DNA of 12,973 nucleotides from Corynebacterium sp. (GCF_030826625.1 NZ_JAPJNQ010000047.1:1-12973); one strand, 5' to 3'. Shown: positions 1 to 7,729, counted from the first letter of the stretch. Translations and numbers: made by a program. The notes: a model not told the origin generated them from the letters alone.

Positions 1-250
1 ACGCCCACACCGCGTGCTCACGTGAAGAACCCGTGCCGAAATCCGGGCCGACGAACAGCACGGAGCCGTCGCGGAATTCTTCGCGGTTGAGCACGAAATC
101 ATCATTTTTGCGCCAGTTGGCGAACAAACCGTCTTCGAAGCCGGTGCGCGAGACACGCTTGAGGTAGACAGCCGGGATGATCTGGTCAGTATCGACATTG
201 GAATACGGCAGAGGCACTCCGGTGCCGGTGTGCGTAGTGAATTTTTCCAT
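1..250 (-). CDS. leuD: LeuD, 3-isopropylmalate dehydratase small subunit (N-terminal part)
   Basis: The first 83 residues are present and the rest runs off the left edge. LeuD is the small (swivel) subunit that joins LeuC to form isopropylmalate isomerase, which converts 2-isopropylmalate to 3-isopropylmalate in cytoplasmic leucine biosynthesis. The start reads MEKFTTHTGTGVPLPYSNVD, followed by TDQIIPA and, at about residues 71-80, FGTGSSREHA, the family's substrate-contacting loop. The ATG at 250 has a clear Shine-Dalgarno, AAGGAG, at 257-262 with 6 bases of spacing. It lies 55 bases downstream of leuC on the same strand with no terminator visible, so leuCD is almost certainly one operon. 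The identification is secure; only the C-terminal end is missing. Confidence 0.96.
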   Translation of the reverse strand, partial: MEKFTTHTGTGVPLPYSNVDTDQIIPAVYLKRVSRTGFEDGLFANWRKNDDFVLNREEFRDGSVLFVGPDFGTGSSREHAVWA

Positions 251-291
251 GGGATGCTCCTTGTTATTCCTGATCCGCTGTGAGGTCTAAT

Positions 292-305
292 CGGCTTGTC
301 AGCCG
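292..305 (-). other. Short hairpin between leuC and leuD
   Basis: A perfect 5-bp stem, CGGCT/AGCCG, with a 4-base loop starts directly after the leuC stop codon and is not followed by a T-run. It could protect or set the processing of the leuCD transcript, or it may be chance. The stem is too weak and T-poor to be called a terminator. Confidence 0.3.
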
Positions 306-1718
306 TTACAGATCCGCGGGGCTGGCTAAGGTTCCTTTGATCGCGGTTGCTGCCGCAACTGCTGGGGAGACCAAGTGTGTGCGGCCGCCGGGCCCTTGGC
401 GGCCTTCAAAGTTTCGGTTCGACGTCGAAGCAGAGCGTTCGCCCGGACGCAGCTGGTCGGGGTTCATTCCCAAGCACATCGAGCAACCTGCGGTGCGCCA
501 TTCCGCACCGAAGTCGATGAAAATCTTGTCCAAACCTTCTTCTTCAGCCTGTTGTTTCACCCACGCCGACGATGGCACCACCATCATGCGGGTATCGGCA
601 GCGAGTTTGTGCCCACGCACTACTTCAGCGGCCGCGCGCAGATCTTCGATGCGCGCATTGGTGCACGAACCTAAGAACACGGTATCGATCTTGATATCAC
701 GCAACGGGGTGCCCGGCTGCAGATCCATGTACGCCAAAGCTTTTTCTGTCGCTGCCTTATCACTGTCATCGGTACAGTTTTCCGGATCCGGTACGACGGA
801 GTCCAGTGGCAGACCTTGACCGGGGTTGGTCCCCCAAGTGACGAACGGGCGTAGTGCGGAACCGTCAATCTCAACGACAGTATCGAATTCTGCACCTTCA
901 TCCGTCGGCAAGGTTTTCCAGTATTCGACTGCCTCGTCGAAGTTTTCTGGAGCGAATTCACGCCCACGCACGTAATCAAAGGTCTTTTGATCGGGAGCGA
1001 CCATTCCGGCACGTGCGCCAGCTTCGATGGACATATTGCAGATGGTCATACGGGCTTCCATCGACAACTTTTCGATGGCCTCGCCACGGTATTCAATAAT
1101 GTGCCCTTGACCGCCGCCAGTGCCAATCTTCGCGATGATCGCCAAAATCAGATCTTTCGCGGTCACGCCCGGCTGCAGCTCACCGCTGACTTCAATGGCC
1201 ATGGTTTTGAAAGGCTTCAGTGACAGCGTTTGTGTTGCCATCACGTGTTCCACCTCAGAGGTACCAATGCCCATCGCGATCGAACCGAAAGCCCCATGGG
1301 TGGAGGTATGCGAGTCACCGCATACGATAGTCATGCCTGGTTGGGTAATACCCAGCTGCGGACCGACGGTGTGGACAATCCCCTGCTGCTTATCGCCCAT
1401 CGAGTGCAGTCGGATGCCAAATTCTTCGCAATTTTTACGCAGCGTGCCAACCTGCGTGCGTGAGGTCAACTCTTTAATTTCCAAAAGGTTGCCGCGCGTA
1501 ATGCCTTCGGTGGGAACGTTGTGGTCTTCAGTCGCGAGGTGTAGCTCCGGGTGGCGCATACTGCGTCCATGCATGCGCAGGCCGTCGAAGGCTTGCGGAC
1601 TGGTCACTTCGTGCAGCAGCTGAAAATCGATATAGATCAGGTCTGGTTTGCCGTCTTCTCCCTTGACGACGACGTGATCACGCCATACTTTTTCGGCGAG
1701 AGTGAGTTTTTCTGTCAT
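306..1718 (-). CDS. leuC: LeuC, 3-isopropylmalate dehydratase large subunit
   Basis: LeuC is the catalytic large subunit of isopropylmalate isomerase, an aconitase-family [4Fe-4S] enzyme of leucine biosynthesis. The 470-residue protein has the normal family length. Visible signatures are the N-terminal LAEKVWRDHVV, the substrate/cluster region VCGDSHTSTHGAFG (about 132-145), GTSEVEHVMATQTL (about 152-165), and the three cluster cysteines C352 (GSCTNARIEDL), C412 and C415 (AGCSMCLGMNPDQ). The C-terminus carries STSNRNFEGRQGPGGRTHL. I chose the ATG at 1718 because GAGGTGG at 1724-1730 sits 5 bases upstream. An in-frame GTG at 1727 lies inside that ribosome binding site and would add three residues. 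The gene is followed by leuD and is divergent from ltbR. Regulation by the ltbR product is known in C. glutamicum and is inferred here. Confidence 0.97.
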   Translation of the reverse strand: MTEKLTLAEKVWRDHVVVKGEDGKPDLIYIDFQLLHEVTSPQAFDGLRMHGRSMRHPELHLATEDHNVPTEGITRGNLLEIKELTSRTQVGTLRKNCEEFGIRLHSMGDKQQGIVHTVGPQLGITQPGMTIVCGDSHTSTHGAFGSIAMGIGTSEVEHVMATQTLSLKPFKTMAIEVSGELQPGVTAKDLILAIIAKIGTGGGQGHIIEYRGEAIEKLSMEARMTICNMSIEAGARAGMVAPDQKTFDYVRGREFAPENFDEAVEYWKTLPTDEGAEFDTVVEIDGSALRPFVTWGTNPGQGLPLDSVVPDPENCTDDSDKAATEKALAYMDLQPGTPLRDIKIDTVFLGSCTNARIEDLRAAAEVVRGHKLAADTRMMVVPSSAWVKQQAEEEGLDKIFIDFGAEWRTAGCSMCLGMNPDQLRPGERSASTSNRNFEGRQGPGGRTHLVSPAVAAATAIKGTLASPADL

Positions 1719-1723
1719 GGTTT

Positions 1724-1730
1724 CCACCTC
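1724..1730 (-). promoter_or_regulatory. leuC ribosome binding site, start-deciding
   Basis: On the minus strand this reads GAGGTGG, 5 bases before the ATG at 1718. It decides in favour of that ATG over the GTG at 1727, which lies within the site itself. Confidence 0.75.
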
Positions 1731-1732
1731 AC

Positions 1733-1762
1733 TTGTTATCCCACATGTTAGGAAGATAGTAT
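1733..1762. promoter_or_regulatory. Divergent leuC/ltbR promoters sharing one palindromic box
   Basis: On the plus strand TTGTTA (1733-1738) and TAGTAT (1757-1762) are 18 bases apart. The -10 ends 6 bases before the ltbR ATG, which predicts a leaderless ltbR mRNA. On the minus strand TACTAT (1761-1756) makes a -10 for leuC with a leader of about 30 bases; no good -35 is seen for it. Both -10 boxes lie in the near-perfect palindrome GATA-G-TATC (1755-1763). In C. glutamicum, LtbR binds the leuCD promoter region, so this box is the natural operator candidate. Box assignments are by eye. Confidence 0.5.
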
Positions 1763-1768
1763 CACGGT

Positions 1769-2467
1769 ATGGGACGGTATAGCGAAATCTCGGGAATTAA
1801 AGTGCTCGATCGTGTGATCGCGATCATGAAGGCCACCGCGAGCACCCCAATGAACCTCTCCGAACTGTGCGACACCACCGGCATACCACGCGCCACCGCG
1901 CACCGTATCGCCAGCGCATTGGAGATGCATCAGATCCTCGCACGCCGCGTCGACGGCCGCTGGGGCGCAGGACCGGAACTTCCCGGCTCACAAGACAAAC
2001 TGGTGCGCACCGCCACTCCATATATGGAATCACTAATGAACGCTACTGGCGAATCCGTGCAGCTTTACCAGCGTCGCGGCGACGTGCGCGTCTGCATCGC
2101 CGCTTGCGAGCCGCCGTCTGGCCTGCACAACGTGGTGCCGGTGGGCTCACAGCTGACATTGAGTTCTGGCTCCGCTGCTCGAGTGTTGCTTGCCGACGTC
2201 TCTCCTGATGAGCGCGACCGAATCCTTGCCACCGCCTCCTATTCGCTTGCCGACGTCACCGAGGCCGCCGAACGCGGCTGGTCGGAATCCATCGGTGAAC
2301 GCGAACCAGGGCTGGCAAGCATTTCTGCCCCAGTGTTCGATGCAAGCACCTCGGTCGTCGCTGCCTTGTCTATCTCAGGCCCGATCGAGCGCATGCAACC
2401 CAGCCCGGCAGCGTGCTATTCAGAGATTGTGCAGCAGGCAGCACAAGACCTCAGTGCGCAACTATAG
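1769..2467 (+). CDS. ltbR: LtbR-like IclR-family transcriptional regulator of leucine biosynthesis
   Basis: This 232-residue protein has IclR-family length and architecture. The N-terminal winged helix-turn-helix spans about residues 8-65 (IKVLDRVIAIM, then LSELCDTTGIPRATAHRIAS as the recognition region). An effector-binding domain follows from about 80 to 230, with VRTATPYMESLMNATGESVQ and the late ISAPVFDAS segment. It lies back-to-back with leuCD, only 50 bases start to start, the position held by ltbR in C. glutamicum. There, LtbR represses leuB, leuCD and the trp genes. Carrying that role over is an inference from family, position and sequence likeness. The ATG at 1769 has no well-spaced Shine-Dalgarno (AGGAAG at 1750-1755 is 13 bases away), but a -10 box ends 6 bases upstream, so leaderless expression is likely. 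No terminator is visible after the stop. Confidence 0.9.
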   Translation: MGRYSEISGIKVLDRVIAIMKATASTPMNLSELCDTTGIPRATAHRIASALEMHQILARRVDGRWGAGPELPGSQDKLVRTATPYMESLMNATGESVQLYQRRGDVRVCIAACEPPSGLHNVVPVGSQLTLSSGSAARVLLADVSPDERDRILATASYSLADVTEAAERGWSESIGEREPGLASISAPVFDASTSVVAALSISGPIERMQPSPAACYSEIVQQAAQDLSAQL

Positions 2468-2692
2468 TTCTGGTATTTTTTAGTTTCGGCGGTTTCTGAG
2501 TTTCTGCACGGCTTAAGATAAGCTTATGCGCCTTTCCTTTGGCTCCCGTTCACACGTTTTGGGCACCAGGCGGCAATGCCGCACCCGTCGTGCTGCGTTA
2601 ATACAGGCCATTGATCTAGGCGCGGCAGCTAGCAACCAACATTACTGCAGATAACACAAAAGAAATCTGGTGATATACGCGTGCCAATTACA
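2468..2692. other. Intergenic region between ltbR and the photolyase gene
   Basis: These 225 bases hold no convincing gene. A palindrome ATAAGCTTAT lies at 2518-2527, and a short GC hairpin (GCGGC-AAT-GCCGC) falls around 2571-2583. Near the photolyase start, GGTGAT (2669-2674) could act as a Shine-Dalgarno for a GTG at 2681. The overlapping TATACG (2674-2679) could instead be a -10 box giving a very short leader before the ATG at 2693. I cannot decide between the two, and no intrinsic terminator for ltbR is seen. Confidence 0.4.
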
Positions 2693-4210
2693 ATGAGCAC
2701 CCCGCAACCAGCATTGATGTGGTTTCGTGACGATTTACGGCTGCGCGATAACGCCGCGCTCGATTGGATTGCACAGCAAGGCCCTGTGATTGCCGTTGTC
2801 ATCGAAGAAGATCCAGAAACAACCCGTGCCCGGGGACTGGGAGCAGCGGCACGGTGGTGGTGGCAACGAAGCATACACCGGCTTAAGAACAGCCTCGCCG
2901 CCCACGGGGTTCCGCTGCTATATCACTCAGGCGATCCGCGCGAGATCATTCCCGCAATCGTTGAGGAATTTGGAGTATCCGCAGTGGGGTGGTCGCGACG
3001 CTATCACAAGCCGTTGCGCGAGCTGGATGCAGAAATTAAACAGGCGCTGCATGAGCGCGGCGTAACAGCGCAAAGCTTTGCCGGGCATTTATTAACCGAA
3101 CCCTGGGAAGTACTAACGCAGCAGGGAAAACAGTACAAGGTCTACACCCCGTTTGCGAAAACCGCCCACACTATCGCAGAAGATAATGTTGCCAGCTACC
3201 TCAACAATGTCGATGATCAAGCCCCTTCGTCGACAAGCCATGATGAGCTAGGTCCAATTGGGCTCGCAGGCCCCGGAATAGATTTTCCCGCCTCACCCCC
3301 GCTGCCTGACTGGAACGAGCCCGACTGGACACAGACGCTTGCACAGCATTGGCTGCCCGGAGAAAACACGGCCTGGAAGGTCGCCGAAGAGTTTCTGGAC
3401 CAGTTAGCTGCGGCTGCGCGGAAACAAGCACCACACTATGCTGCTGATCGTGACCGTTTAGATAAGCAGGCAATTTCCCGACTATCGCCGTATTTACGTT
3501 TCGGCGAGATTAGCATCCACCGCCTGTGGGCAATGGTCACCGAAGCCAGTGATATAGGGCGCATTGCTGGTGAGGACGCCTCTGCATTCCTGAGTGAATT
3601 ATTGTGGCGCGATTTTGCGTGGCACCGTCTCTATCATTTGCCGGAGCTGCACCGGCGCAACGTGCGGGAACAGTTCGATCAATTCGATTGGCACTGGGAT
3701 GAGACAGAAGCGCAACGCATAGCTACCACGCGCCGGGATCCACGTTGGGCGAAAGCAACAGAAAGTCTTCCAGCCGACGATTTTCGAAGAGTGTTTTCGG
3801 CGTGGCGTGCCGGGAAAACCGGGATTGCGGTGGTTGATGCCGGGATGCGCGAATTGTGGGCAACTGGCACCATGCACAACCGGGTGCGCATGGTGGTAGC
3901 CAGTTTTTTGACGAAAAACCTCGGCATACACTGGCGCCACGGTGAAGCGTGGTTCTGGGACACCCTGGTCGATGCTGACCCAGCATCGAATCCTTTCAAT
4001 TGGCAGTGGGCGGCTGGCTGCGGCGATGACGCTGCACCGTATTTCCGGATTTTCAACCCTGATACTCAGGCCAAGCGTTTCGACCCCGATTACCGTTATA
4101 TCCAACACTGGGTTCCAGAGTTTGCGACTCCGATGTATCCGCAGCCAATGGTGGATCTGAAGGAATCCCGTCGCCAAGCTTTAGCGGCTTACGACGAGAT
4201 AAAAAACTAA
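2693..4210 (+). CDS. phr: Deoxyribodipyrimidine photolyase (class I type)
   Basis: The enzyme uses light and FAD to split UV-induced cyclobutane pyrimidine dimers in DNA. The 505 residues match the usual length. The antenna-cofactor (Rossmann) domain opens with LMWFRDDLRLRDN (about 8-20). The FAD-binding helical domain carries MHNRVRMVVASFLTKNL (from 394), then DPASNPFNWQWAAG with N433 aligned to the flavin-facing Asn of E. coli photolyase, W437 aligned to the flavin-proximal Trp, and DDAAPYFRIFNP (445-456). These residues favour a CPD photolyase over a signalling cryptochrome, though family cannot be fixed without alignment. I use the ATG at 2693; a GTG at 2681 with a GGTGAT Shine-Dalgarno would add four residues. 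The gene stands alone and converges on the aldehyde dehydrogenase gene. No nearby LexA-type box was recognised. Confidence 0.93.
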   Translation: MSTPQPALMWFRDDLRLRDNAALDWIAQQGPVIAVVIEEDPETTRARGLGAAARWWWQRSIHRLKNSLAAHGVPLLYHSGDPREIIPAIVEEFGVSAVGWSRRYHKPLRELDAEIKQALHERGVTAQSFAGHLLTEPWEVLTQQGKQYKVYTPFAKTAHTIAEDNVASYLNNVDDQAPSSTSHDELGPIGLAGPGIDFPASPPLPDWNEPDWTQTLAQHWLPGENTAWKVAEEFLDQLAAAARKQAPHYAADRDRLDKQAISRLSPYLRFGEISIHRLWAMVTEASDIGRIAGEDASAFLSELLWRDFAWHRLYHLPELHRRNVREQFDQFDWHWDETEAQRIATTRRDPRWAKATESLPADDFRRVFSAWRAGKTGIAVVDAGMRELWATGTMHNRVRMVVASFLTKNLGIHWRHGEAWFWDTLVDADPASNPFNWQWAAGCGDDAAPYFRIFNPDTQAKRFDPDYRYIQHWVPEFATPMYPQPMVDLKESRRQALAAYDEIKN

Positions 4211-4242
4211 CACCCGCGGGCCGAATACACGGACCACGGGTG
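4201..4242 (-). terminator. Intrinsic terminator of the aldehyde dehydrogenase gene
   Basis: On the minus strand, CACCCG pairs with CGGGTG, with further GG/CC and CCG/CGG pairs inside and single mismatches between blocks. TTAGTTTTTT follows at once. The T-run is the complement of the last codons of the photolyase gene. On the plus strand no T-run follows, so it should end mainly minus-strand transcription. Confidence 0.72.
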
Positions 4243-4286
4243 AGAGCAACCGAGCTTATTGGTCAGTCATTTTTGTCAGTCGCTTC

Positions 4287-5660
4287 TTAGTCGTTGACGT
4301 AGAAGGACTGCTTGTTCACGAACTCATCAAGTGCGAGCACGGAAAGCTCACGACCGAAGCCGGAGTTCTTCACGCCACCGAATGGCAGCACTGGCGTCAT
4401 GGCCTGTGGCAGGTTGACGTGGATCATGCCGGACTCGATCTTGTCGGCAACCTTCTTGGCACGTTCTTTGTCTTCCGAGAAGACTGCGCCGCCCAAGCCG
4501 TAGTTCGAGTTGTTAGCCAGCTCGATGGCTTCTTCTTCCGAGCTCACGGAGTAGATCTCAGCAACTGGGCCGAAGAATTCGTCGTAGTAGGACTCGGAAC
4601 CAACCGGTACGTCGGTCAACACAGCTGGGCTGTAGTAAGCGGCGGTTTCGTGTAGCTCACCACCGGTGTGCAGCTTGGCACCTTCTTGCACCGCGCGCTG
4701 TACCTGGTCGTTAAGCTTCTCCGCAGCATCGCGGGAAGACAGTGGGTAGAACTCGCCCTCGTTCGGGTTGAGTGGATCGCCAGGCTTGTAGGATTCTGCG
4801 ATACGCACCATCTCGTCAACGAACTCGTCGTAAATATCGTCCATGACGATGATGCGCTTGTTCGAGGTGCACGCCTGACCAGTGTTGTCAATGCGCTTTT
4901 CCCAAGCGACCTTTGCTGCGTCCTTGACATCATTCGTATCCAGCACGATGTATGGGTCAGTACCACCCAACTCAAGCACGCACTTCTTCAGTGCTTTACC
5001 TGCCTGTGCAGCGACCGCGGCACCTGCGCGCTCGGAACCAGTCAGGGACACACCCTGAATGCGCTTATCAGCGATGATCGTGGAGATCTGGTCGTGATTA
5101 GCATAAACGTTGTTGAAAACGCCTTCTGGTAGACCAGCCTCGAGGAAGATCTCCTCGAAAACTGCCGACGACTTTGGGCAGATCTCGGCGTGCTTCAAAA
5201 TAATGCCGTTGCCGTTCATCAAGTTCGGGCCAGCAAAGCGGGCAACCTGGTAGTAAGGGTAGTTCCACGGCATGATGCCCAGCAGAACACCGAGTGGCAA
5301 ACGACGCATCACTGCCTTACCGCCAGGAACCTCAATGGGCATATCAGCGGAGTATTCTTCTGCACGATCCGCGTAAAACGCCAGAATATTAGCGGAGAAC
5401 TCAACCTCGCCTTCCAGCTCTGGGATCTGCTTACCCATTTCTTCTGCAGCGATCTTTGCTAGCTCGGTTTTACGCTCACGCAGCAAATCCGCAGCCTTGT
5501 TAACAATCTTGGCGCGCTCGGCGAAACTGGTGTTTCGCCAAGTCTGGAATGTCTCATGAGCCTTGCTCAAAACATCCTGGATTTCCTGGTCTGTCGCCGT
5601 ATCAAATGATTCTACGACCTCGTTGGTGGCCGGGTTTTGTACGCGATATGGAATGGACAT
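4287..5660 (-). CDS. NAD(P)-dependent aldehyde dehydrogenase, succinate-semialdehyde dehydrogenase type
   Basis: The protein has 457 residues, the length of the GabD/Sad (YneI) branch of the aldehyde dehydrogenase superfamily. Active-site features are the catalytic nucleophile C264 in NTGQACTSNKR, the general base E230 in VLELGGTDPYIVL, the oxyanion-hole N133 in MPWNYP, and the cofactor-loop LTGSERAG (206-213). GGVKNSGFGREL stands near the C-terminus. Overall wording resembles E. coli Sad, so oxidation of succinate semialdehyde to succinate is the best guess, but substrate cannot be proved from sequence. The ATG at 5660 has GGAGGAA at 5671-5677, 10 bases upstream. The gene has its own promoter with a palindrome over the -35 and its own terminator, so it is probably monocistronic and regulated. 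No 4-aminobutyrate transaminase gene is in the window. Confidence 0.88.
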   Translation of the reverse strand: MSIPYRVQNPATNEVVESFDTATDQEIQDVLSKAHETFQTWRNTSFAERAKIVNKAADLLRERKTELAKIAAEEMGKQIPELEGEVEFSANILAFYADRAEEYSADMPIEVPGGKAVMRRLPLGVLLGIMPWNYPYYQVARFAGPNLMNGNGIILKHAEICPKSSAVFEEIFLEAGLPEGVFNNVYANHDQISTIIADKRIQGVSLTGSERAGAAVAAQAGKALKKCVLELGGTDPYIVLDTNDVKDAAKVAWEKRIDNTGQACTSNKRIIVMDDIYDEFVDEMVRIAESYKPGDPLNPNEGEFYPLSSRDAAEKLNDQVQRAVQEGAKLHTGGELHETAAYYSPAVLTDVPVGSESYYDEFFGPVAEIYSVSSEEEAIELANNSNYGLGGAVFSEDKERAKKVADKIESGMIHVNLPQAMTPVLPFGGVKNSGFGRELSVLALDEFVNKQSFYVND

Positions 5661-5690
5661 TTGTTACTACTTCCTCCGATTACTCGGGTG

Positions 5691-5736
5691 CGTATAGACG
5701 AATCATCTATCATTGATCAATCCATAAGGATCAATT
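5691..5736 (-). promoter_or_regulatory. Aldehyde dehydrogenase promoter with palindromic operator candidate
   Basis: On the minus strand TTGATC (5720-5715) and TATACG (5696-5691) are 18 bases apart. The -35 lies inside the perfect 10-bp palindrome ATTGATCAAT (5712-5721). A second half-site, GATCAATT, is at 5729-5736, so GATCAAT recurs 14 bases apart on the plus strand. A repressor bound here would cover the -35. No regulator gene lies alongside, so the binding protein is unknown. Confidence 0.5.
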
Positions 5737-5759
5737 GTGCTAACCGAGGATACACAAAA

Positions 5760-5792
5760 ACTGGATCACCATCAGAACACGAAAAATCCAGT
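5760..5792 (-). terminator. Weak possible terminator after the DMT-family gene
   Basis: On the minus strand ACTGGAT and ATCCAGT can pair (7 bp) around a 19-base loop, and TTTTT follows. The loop is long and the stem AT-rich, so termination would be partial at best. It lies 35 bases after the DMT gene stop and before the aldehyde dehydrogenase promoter. Confidence 0.35.
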
Positions 5793-5826
5793 ATGCTCTC
5801 AGCGCTTCACGGTTGACGGCAAGAGC

Positions 5827-6747
5827 CTAAACCAAGCGCACCAGTACCACCCCGAGGAAGATCCCTACCAGCCCGCTGAATCTACGAACAGTCAGCGGGC
5901 GTTTTGGGGCACCGATCCAACCGCGTGATTCCAACAGCTGACCGGCCGTGATGGTTCCCGACAGCGCGGCAATCACCATCAACCCAGTACCCAAGATTGG
6001 TGCAAATAGTGCGCCACCGACGACGAAGAAGGCGCCGAGGACACCACCGAGCCATTTCCACCAAGGCCCCCGAGGAATCGGTCGAAAAACCCGAGAACGC
6101 CCAGGCAAAGAGATGCTGAGAAGGAAAAGGACGGCTACGCCGATCATCAGGGAGATTAGTCCCGCGTGAACAGGCGATTCGATAACAGCGCCCAGACGCC
6201 CGTTGACGGCTGTTTGGGTTGCCGAACCCATGCCGATGGCAATGCCAAATCCGCGCCACGCAACCGCTGCGATACCTTGTGCATTCCCCTCCCAGAGTCG
6301 ACCACGCCCAATATCAAGCACAATCGCCGTCGAGGCTAAAACAATCAATGCGCCCAACACGCGAAGTGGCGAAACGGGCAAGACGTCATAGCCAAACAAA
6401 CCAAAATGATCGACGAGCAGCCCCATCAACATTTGCCCGACGATTGGCATGATGACGGTGTGCACGCTACCAATCTGCGGAAACAGCAAGATGTTGCCAA
6501 CGATAAACGCCACCCCAAACGGGCCGCCAAGAAATAGCCACAGTGGTGCGTCGACAAGCAAAGAAAGTTCCGGCAACGGCCGACCGGTTAACAACCATGC
6601 AACCGGGACCCACACGCCAGTGCCAACCAAAAACGAGTACAGAGCAGTAACGACGGGATCGCGCACGTCAGCGCGCAGCCGTGTGTTAACTGCGGTCTGT
6701 ACAGGCACTATCGCGCCCACTCCAATGGCTCCGGGAAGTGACAGCAT
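5827..6747 (-). CDS. DMT-family (DUF606/YdcZ-like) membrane transporter with internal duplication
   Basis: This 306-residue, very hydrophobic protein has about ten predicted membrane helices. It is a tandem duplication of one DUF606 (YdcZ-type) unit. VQTAVNTRLRADVRDPVV in the first half (from 16) matches TQTAVNGRLGAVIESPVH in the second (from 177). LFLGGPFGVAFIVGN (71-85) likewise matches KWLGGVLGAFFVVGG (231-245). DUF606 proteins belong to the drug/metabolite transporter superfamily, and their substrates are mostly unknown. The ATG at 6747 is the first possible start, because an in-frame stop lies three codons upstream. Only a weak AAAG-type Shine-Dalgarno is seen. It is 101 bases downstream of the SGNH hydrolase gene and could share its transcript. 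Function beyond membrane transport would be a guess. Confidence 0.85.
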   Translation of the reverse strand: MLSLPGAIGVGAIVPVQTAVNTRLRADVRDPVVTALYSFLVGTGVWVPVAWLLTGRPLPELSLLVDAPLWLFLGGPFGVAFIVGNILLFPQIGSVHTVIMPIVGQMLMGLLVDHFGLFGYDVLPVSPLRVLGALIVLASTAIVLDIGRGRLWEGNAQGIAAVAWRGFGIAIGMGSATQTAVNGRLGAVIESPVHAGLISLMIGVAVLFLLSISLPGRSRVFRPIPRGPWWKWLGGVLGAFFVVGGALFAPILGTGLMVIAALSGTITAGQLLESRGWIGAPKRPLTVRRFSGLVGIFLGVVLVRLV

Positions 6748-6848
6748 CGGGCTTTAACTTTCTTGGTCGAAAGGTTTTCAGCAAACCCATGCGCAAGCCA
6801 GCCGCCTGCGTAAACTTAGTGAAAAGTGGACCGTGCGACCGTAGGTAA

Positions 6849-7688
6849 TTACCAGGTGCGTGCAATGATATCGGCGATGTGGCGGTTACCTTCGTGGGTG
6901 TAGTGGAAGGTCATGTTGTATGGGTCTGACTGATTATCCAAGAACCCGGAAACCCAACGATGCTCCTTGGCCGCGCATTGACCGTGACCATAGGTAGCAG
7001 CTGCGAGGTCAAAATATTCAACGTTTTTATCGGCAGCGACGGTCCGCTGCCAATCGGCGACCGCGCGCAAAGAATTACCCAAAGGCGCGAACGGGAAGTT
7101 CAACTGCACTTGGTTGAAGTGGACTGGGCAGACAAAGTCGCGCCCACCCGTCATTTCCGGATAACCCAAGATTTGGATACGGGCATGAGGCGCAGCCTGG
7201 CGGATGCGGTCAATCTGGTGGCCAACATAATCGCGGTAGGCCTGTTTCTGGTGGGCGTAAATACCGAAGCCCTTGAAGTTATCATTCAGCCCAATTTGCA
7301 AGTGCACATTCGTCGTCTGTGGGTTCAAACGCTGGGAATGCAACGCCTGATCTACCTGCATAGCCAGTGGGCTGTGATTGTTAACCTTGCCGAAAGTGGC
7401 GGCGCCAGAGCATGAGAAATCCGATACATGTGCGCCGTGACGGCGTTCCAGCTCTACACCGACGCGATCGATCCCCTTCGGGCAGCTGCTGTAGTCAGTC
7501 TTGGTGACACCGGTGGTGAATCCAGGGTTCACGAAGTCAACAAAACCGTGGGGAGGGTTTGCCAGCAAAGAATCACCGAACAAGACCACGTTACGCTGCT
7601 GAGCTTCGGCAACCGGCGCATTCGCCACCACGCCGGTGATTCCCACGAGTGCAGCTGCTGCAGCAGCAAAGACTTTACGGATTTTCAT
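6849..7688 (-). CDS. Secreted SGNH/GDSL-family hydrolase
   Basis: The 279-residue precursor starts with a Sec signal peptide (MKIRKVFAAAAAALVG, cleavage probably after AEA, residue 29). The mature protein has the SGNH blocks: VVLFGDS with S40 as nucleophile, SGAATFG with G95, GLND with N135, and FHYTHEG with H262 as the likely catalytic His. The usual Asp three residues before that His is missing (M259), which recalls the Ser-His dyad esterases of streptomycetes. Four cysteines (69, 93, 187, 238) suggest two disulfides, fitting an exported enzyme. It probably cleaves ester bonds in lipids or cell-envelope material; the substrate is not readable. The start is well supported by AAAGGA, 5 bases before the ATG. 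It follows the small membrane protein and the 23-codon ORF on the same strand. Confidence 0.9.
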   Translation of the reverse strand: MKIRKVFAAAAAALVGITGVVANAPVAEAQQRNVVLFGDSLLANPPHGFVDFVNPGFTTGVTKTDYSSCPKGIDRVGVELERRHGAHVSDFSCSGAATFGKVNNHSPLAMQVDQALHSQRLNPQTTNVHLQIGLNDNFKGFGIYAHQKQAYRDYVGHQIDRIRQAAPHARIQILGYPEMTGGRDFVCPVHFNQVQLNFPFAPLGNSLRAVADWQRTVAADKNVEYFDLAAATYGHGQCAAKEHRWVSGFLDNQSDPYNMTFHYTHEGNRHIADIIARTW

Positions 7689-7723
7689 ACAATTCCTTTA
7701 ACGGTCTTCCAACAAGTCACATA

Positions 7724-7729
7724 GTTATA
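7724..7729 (-). promoter_or_regulatory. Possible -10 box of the SGNH hydrolase gene
   Basis: TATAAC on the minus strand would place transcription start about 30 bases before the hydrolase ATG. No clear -35 is seen upstream, where the sequence is the end of the 23-codon ORF. The gene may instead be read from the promoter near 8170-8198. Confidence 0.35.

Noticed and set aside
280..819. Open frame of 179 codons on the plus strand over leuC
   Set aside because: Antisense shadow of leuC with low-complexity composition and no recognisable motif.
2460..2469. Palindrome AACTATAGTT followed by a T-rich stretch at the end of ltbR, considered as a terminator
   Set aside because: The palindrome has no room for a loop and would form at most three base pairs, so it is not an intrinsic terminator.
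3599..4177. Open frame of 192 codons on the minus strand over the photolyase gene
   Set aside because: Antisense to the conserved FAD-binding domain, with no ribosome binding site or family likeness.
6844..6853. Palindrome GGTAATTACC over the stop codon of the SGNH hydrolase gene
   Set aside because: It is short, half coding, not placed at a promoter, and cannot form a useful hairpin.
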